The translations under genes were made by a program, and so were the position numbers. Positions 60,801 through 64,000 of a DNA stretch of 64,000 bases are shown piece after piece. Position 1 is the stretch's first letter. Each line of letters begins with the position of its first letter. The stretch spans positions 510,777-574,776 of the forward strand of contig JAAGOF010000041.1 of NCBI GenBank assembly GCA_010645155.1. Direction: 5' to 3'. Origin of the DNA: Tigriopus japonicus (lineage: Eukaryota; Arthropoda; Copepoda; Harpacticoida; Harpacticidae). The notes under the pieces are model-generated. The model was not told the DNA's origin and did no database searches. It saw only the letters and a program-made list of their open reading frames with translations.

Positions 60801-63075
60801 CGTCAAATTCAGTCACCCTGAAATAATCTTATTAGTGCCAAAATGACACTACTCTCAAACAACAACGCTTTAACTGGGATAAACTTTTCACGAATCCGTG
60901 AGTGGAAAAAAGAACTCTCCAATCTCAGGTACAAAAAGTAGAAAGAGAGACTTGAGGGGGCAATGTCTGCTGTTGGATCGGCCTTCTAAAGTAAGGTAGC
61001 CACGAATCTACGAAACTTGGAAAAATAAACATGAAGAAGATTTTTTCCAAGGCACAATATATTGCTCTTTGGTGAAGCCAATGGTGGCACGCTTGCATGA
61101 GATTAGCTCAACTTGATCCACGCCCAAGCGAAAAAAAATCCCCTGGGCTTGACAAGATATTAAGAAAAGTTGTTCAGACTTCCTTGAAAGGGGGAAATGG
61201 GAAACAAAAAAAGTTTCCAAACAAGCCAGTATTAATTGATTGACAGGAGATTGCGGAACATTCAACAGAAATTGCCCCAAAACCCCACTCTAAACAATCC
61301 AGAATGAAGCATTTTTCCACAAACTCCAATCGTCGTCACGCCAAATGTGGAAACAATCTCCAAATCCATGGTCGTTTCAAAAGTCTAAAACACATCCACG
61401 CCCTGCCATAAATGTCTAAAAACCGGCCTGATCAACCTAAACATTCCGCACATCCATGTCAAACATCCGCTTGGCCGGCTGAAAATCCGCCCATCTGCCC
61501 ATTTTCGGTCTGCCCTGCTCAACAAATGAAATAAGCGCTTAGCGACCGACCAAGTGAAGTTTGGCCAGTGCGTCAAGTGGATTTTACTTCCGCTGCTTAA
61601 TTCCAATGAATGACATTTCAACGAGAATCCTTCAATGTTGAAGTAACGATATGCAAAAATGAAGTTGCTTTGGTACATTTTAGAATTTTTGTTGGGGTGA
61701 CTCAATCAATTACATTGGACGTCGAGGTGTGATTTCATGAAGTCGTTTTGGTTGGCTTTGAGAGCCCCCGGATGTGAACGTTGATTAACAGGCCATTTGA
61801 ATTCTGGTAGTTTGGTTTTGCCTTTGCCTCTTCCATTCCTATCTAGTGAACACAAAAAACACACGAGCGAGAGCAATGTGTCATTTCCGCAATTTAAAGA
61901 GGGACATCCTTTTCTCTGTGTCGTTCTTTTAAACACAGGAGACCACGAGGGTTGCCCAACGTGTTGGGATGTCCTACTTGTTAGTTTCGATTTGGCATGT
62001 ATTTTCGTTTCTGGAGAGCGTGTGGAAGTAATGAATGTAAATTCTTTTGACGGGAGCCCTTGGCGACCCTGTGGAGGCATTTGAATGTTCCATTAATCCT
62101 GTCACAAGGACCGTTGCAAGCGGCTTCGAGCAACAGCTTCCCCATCCTCCTCTTCCTCCTCGTCGTTCTCTTCTCTCTCTTTTCTTTTCTCTCCTTATCC
62201 TATTCAAGCAATACTTTGGAACTGGAACAGCCTTTTGGGAGGGTGTGGGTCTGTGAATTCAAGGAACATTGCCTTCTTCCTCTGTTAACCACAGTTAATC
62301 CTGCATTTTAAATCAGACTCGATTTCAAAAGGAAAGCCGCTTTTCCGTGTTTTTTCCCCTCCTTTCCCATTAGTTCTTTAGAACCACTATATTTTCTGGA
62401 CAACATGTCTTGCAATGATATTATGATTTCCATGAGGAACAAATCAATTGAAAGCAAGTAGGCTCTAATTAGATTACGTATTTAAACTTTCAGCTCAACT
62501 GAATGTTGTAATAAAAAGTTATGCCGTCTCAAACTTATGTAGTAAAAAGAGCATAAAATGAAAGAGCTCACCCTTTTGTGATAAAAGTAACATAGGTTTA
62601 CTATTCCTCACCAAAGTCTCATTTAATTGCTAGCCTCGTCGTCCAGAGAATTTCAGAGGTTCTTGGTTTAACCTGAAATATATTTATTTATTTTTTAGAA
62701 TAATGTTTTATTGCGACCTTTGGTCATGTCAATGCGTATAAAAAAAGGAATATATGTAATATGTATGTATGGATAAGTATATTTATTATAACTAAGGTAA
62801 ATAATCAATCGTGTTCTGTCCGTGTTTCAGGTCCGGCCACCATTCGGATGGTTTCAACCAACTCCACTCCGCCAGTTCCCTTGCCGATGCAAGTCCCACC
62901 TGGTCATATGGTCCAACAAATCTTGGACCAAAATGGAACTCTGCAACACGTCATTCTGTCTTTGGATCCCATGGCTCCGGGGACCAATGGCACAGCTGGA
63001 CCCTTTGTTCCACCCCCGGGAGCATCAAATGCTCCAACTGGAACACCAACACCGTCAGGCGGGATCATTCACTAT
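27816..63075 (+). CDS. FNDC3: FNDC3 (fibronectin type III domain-containing protein 3), N-terminal part
   Basis: Two coding exons are seen, 27816-28821 (1,006 bp) and 62831-63075 (245 bp), joined in phase across a 34-kb intron (donor GTAAGA, acceptor GTGTTTCAG). The gene continues past the window after donor GTGAGT at 63076. The first exon is a Pro/Ser/Asn-rich disordered region with a Gly/Ser/Asn tract. Its end plus the next exon give HVHSGEVISLQLGDGQVQVI, PGPATIRM, VPPGHMVQQILDQNGT and LQHVILSLDP. These align with the FNDC3A/B N-terminus (VNPGEAFTI, DGQFQCITGP, VPPGYAPQVIEDNG). FNDC3 proteins are tail-anchored ER proteins with several FN3 domains, all expected downstream. The start is the ATG at 27816; the frame is open further up only from a GTG. 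FNDC3 identity rests on about 60 residues. Confidence 0.78.
33153..33559. mobile_element. hAT-like MITE with perfect 8-bp target duplication
   Basis: A 407-bp element with terminal inverted repeats TAGAGCACTATAATARAAGA at both ends, flanked by identical GTTATTCC at 33145-33152 and 33560-33567. TIRs of this form with an 8-bp duplication are the mark of hAT transposition. No transposase is encoded. Confidence 0.88.
38721..38728. promoter_or_regulatory. CRE palindrome TGACGTCA
   Basis: A perfect 8-bp CREB/ATF palindrome in the FNDC3 intron, about 600 bp from a second one. Chance occurrence in 64 kb is possible, so function is only suggested. Confidence 0.3.
39332..39339. promoter_or_regulatory. 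Second CRE palindrome TGACGTCA
   Basis: A perfect CREB/ATF palindrome in a locally GC-richer part of the FNDC3 intron. See the entry at 38721. Confidence 0.3.
44407..44417 (+). promoter_or_regulatory. TATA box of a possible internal FNDC3 promoter
   Basis: TATATAAAAGG stands at the left border of a GC-richer tract (44.4-46.4 kb). An ATG in good context (44619) and a perfect CArG box (44960) follow downstream, then a donor-like ACACAG|GTGAGC near 46733. An alternative first exon spliced to 62831 is possible; in that exon an in-frame ATG lies within the first ten codons. Confidence 0.4.
44960..44969. promoter_or_regulatory. CArG box CCTTATAAGG (SRF/MEF-type site)
   Basis: A perfect CC(A/T)6GG serum-response element, palindromic, in the GC-rich part of the FNDC3 intron about 550 bp after the TATA box. 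SRF binding is inferred from the motif alone. Confidence 0.4.
47873..47890. repeat. (TC)n microsatellite
   Basis: A run of CT/TC dinucleotides in the FNDC3 intron. Similar short runs occur near 50262 (AC), 56100 (GA/GAAA), 38664 (ACGT) and 48705 (CAT/ATT). Confidence 0.8.
49079..49370. mobile_element. hAT-like MITE (TAGGGRTG ends, 8-bp duplication)
   Basis: A 292-bp element with ends TAGGGATGAATGACACCGGC and, reversed from the right, TAGGGGTGTTCGATAAACAC. The flanks are ATCCAGGC (49071-49078) and ATTCAGGC (49371-49378), 7 of 8 identical. Subterminal repeats around GACACCGGTGTCGACACCGA are typical of hAT ends. It carries a second inverted-repeat element inside. Confidence 0.78.
49158..49284. 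mobile_element. Inner inverted-repeat element with 22-bp perfect ends
   Basis: The 22-bp end containing CAGTGAAATCTCGATTTAAC is repeated inverted at the other end (GTTAAATCGAGATTTCACTG), bounding 127 bp inside the hAT-like element. Inside are further TCGATTTAACGATAAAT repeats. The CAGTG...CTCG...TTAACGA ends resemble Tigger/pogo-type TIRs, but no TA duplication is visible. Confidence 0.6.
54892..55146. mobile_element. Inverted-repeat element, family A copy 2
   Basis: It shares ends and internal marks with 11261-11512: TCGTATGTTATGTCTACGG, AAGGCACACTACAAGCATGC, a right part with AAGCATGCATTCC, and the end ACAAAACATATGACCT. It is non-coding and moderately diverged from the other copy. Confidence 0.65.
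62479..62590. mobile_element. Partial copy of inverted-repeat family B
   Basis: TTTCAGCTCA, AAAAGTTATGCC, TCTCAAACTTATGTA and CCCTTTTGTG occur in the same order as in the reverse complement of 17985-18091. One arm is present; the second arm is not evident. It sits 240 bp before the FNDC3 exon at 62831. Confidence 0.6.
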
Positions 63076-64000
63076 GTGAGTAATTAACCGCCTTGACAAG
63101 GACAAATTGGTTATCATTTTTAGGGGGAAATTTTCCTGGGAAATTGTCTTGTATTCATTCCTACGAAAAACCGAGTAATTCATGGACCATTTGTGCGAAA
63201 GGATTCGTTGGACTTTCTTCATAATGAAGAGTTCTTGTGGTTGTCATGTTTAGAATATCATCATTCCCCACTTTCCATTGGAACGAGCGTTGAGTGATAT
63301 CGATTTTCAATTTTCGCACCATCATATTTCCCTGTCTTCATGTTCCACAAACCAATATGTTATGGGGTTTATGTGAAAGTGTATAAAACATGACATCTAA
63401 CACTTGAAAATGCGAAGTGTTTGGTAGCTAAATAAGTACTACATGATGCATCTATCCATGGAACGAGTAATTAAGACTTTCGGGGTTGAGTAGCTTCATC
63501 AAACTTGGAATGAATGAATGCTTCATTGCTCTTGGATGATGTCTTCTTCCTACTAGGGTTCCTTGGACTCTGCTCTCGGATGGTTGGGCAAAGCTCATTA
63601 AATGCATTCTCGTAATTAATCACGAGGGGAACGAGGAAGGAGTTTCGTTTTCACCTCGATGAGAAGGTTCATATTTCTTCATATGATCAAATCTGTGTTT
63701 GGAGACTTCACCATGTTTATGATTGTCGCATTGCGGCGCATTTCGATGGCAGACTTGAAATGTTGACCCCTGAATCAGAGTCCTCATTCTTTTCATTCTT
63801 CTAGTTCCCTTTTCTCCTCATGATGATGGACCATCTTTAGATCTTTTACTGAGCTGAAATGTTATACATAGTCTTTCCATTTGAAAGTGGGCTTCTAAAA
63901 CCACGACCCTTGAAGACAAAGAGGTCAAATAGACTCTTGATGGGGATGGAATGGAAGCATTTTTTTATCTGGAGAGAATCGCCCCTGTGATGATGATGAA
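63076..64000 (+). other. FNDC3 next intron (runs off the window)
   Basis: It starts with donor GTGAGT and continues to the right edge. I see no acceptor with convincing coding sequence after it and no repeats beyond short GATGAT runs at the very end. Confidence 0.65.

Larger units (their letters stand above)
28822..62830 (+). other. 34-kb FNDC3 intron
   Basis: Bounded by GT at 28822-28823 and AG at 62829-62830. The reading frame of exon 1 stays open for 62 codons past the donor, to 29009. Six-frame content shows only short frames without family resemblance, so no nested protein gene is supported. Recognisable content: a hAT-like element (33153-33559), a nested element pair (49079-49370), repeat copies near 54.9 and 62.5 kb, CRE palindromes (38721, 39332), a TATA/CArG region (44.4-45.0 kb) and microsatellites. 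I saw nothing I can name in the stretches between them. Confidence 0.72.

Overview
This is animal nuclear DNA: spliced genes with GT-AG introns, AATAAA signals, many short non-autonomous transposons, and one assembly gap (98 Ns at 13397-13494). Most gene introns are 59 bp to 2 kb, but one spans about 34 kb. The proteins read as a protostome, most likely an arthropod; a copepod-like crustacean is my guess and the sequence does not prove it.

The left 24 kb is gene-dense. DHX16 (splicing DEAH helicase, N-terminal part only, minus strand) runs off the left edge. HP1 (chromodomain/chromoshadow protein, plus strand) faces TRIP4 (ASC-1 subunit, minus strand) tail to tail, and the HP1 poly(A) signal sits inside the last TRIP4 intron. 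Next come an SLC35D-type nucleotide-sugar transporter (plus strand, 5 exons) and an AGFG/Drongo ArfGAP (minus strand, 8 exons, reconstructed to 921 aa). I assembled every gene model by hand from splice sites; all phases are consistent, and most conserved blocks continue across exon joins.

From about 26.7 kb to the right edge lies the 5' part of one gene on the plus strand, recognised as FNDC3 (fibronectin type III domain protein 3). Its first coding exon (27816-28821) is joined to the next (62831-63075) across an intron of about 34 kb with no convincing nested protein gene. That intron holds transposon relics, a TATA box plus a perfect CArG box that may mark an internal promoter, CRE palindromes and microsatellites.

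The most distinctive non-genic content is a set of small inverted-repeat elements: three hAT-like elements with 8-bp target duplications (perfect at 33153-33559), one of them carrying a second inverted-repeat element; a long hairpin with ~200-bp arms (16014-16630); a foldback/tandem-repeat complex in a transporter intron (11849-12545); and two repeat families with copies far apart in the window (11.3/54.9 kb and 17.9/62.5 kb). No CRISPR array, rRNA or convincing tRNA was seen. The genes are housekeeping functions with no operon logic; the neighbourhood shows only head-to-head and tail-to-tail pairing.
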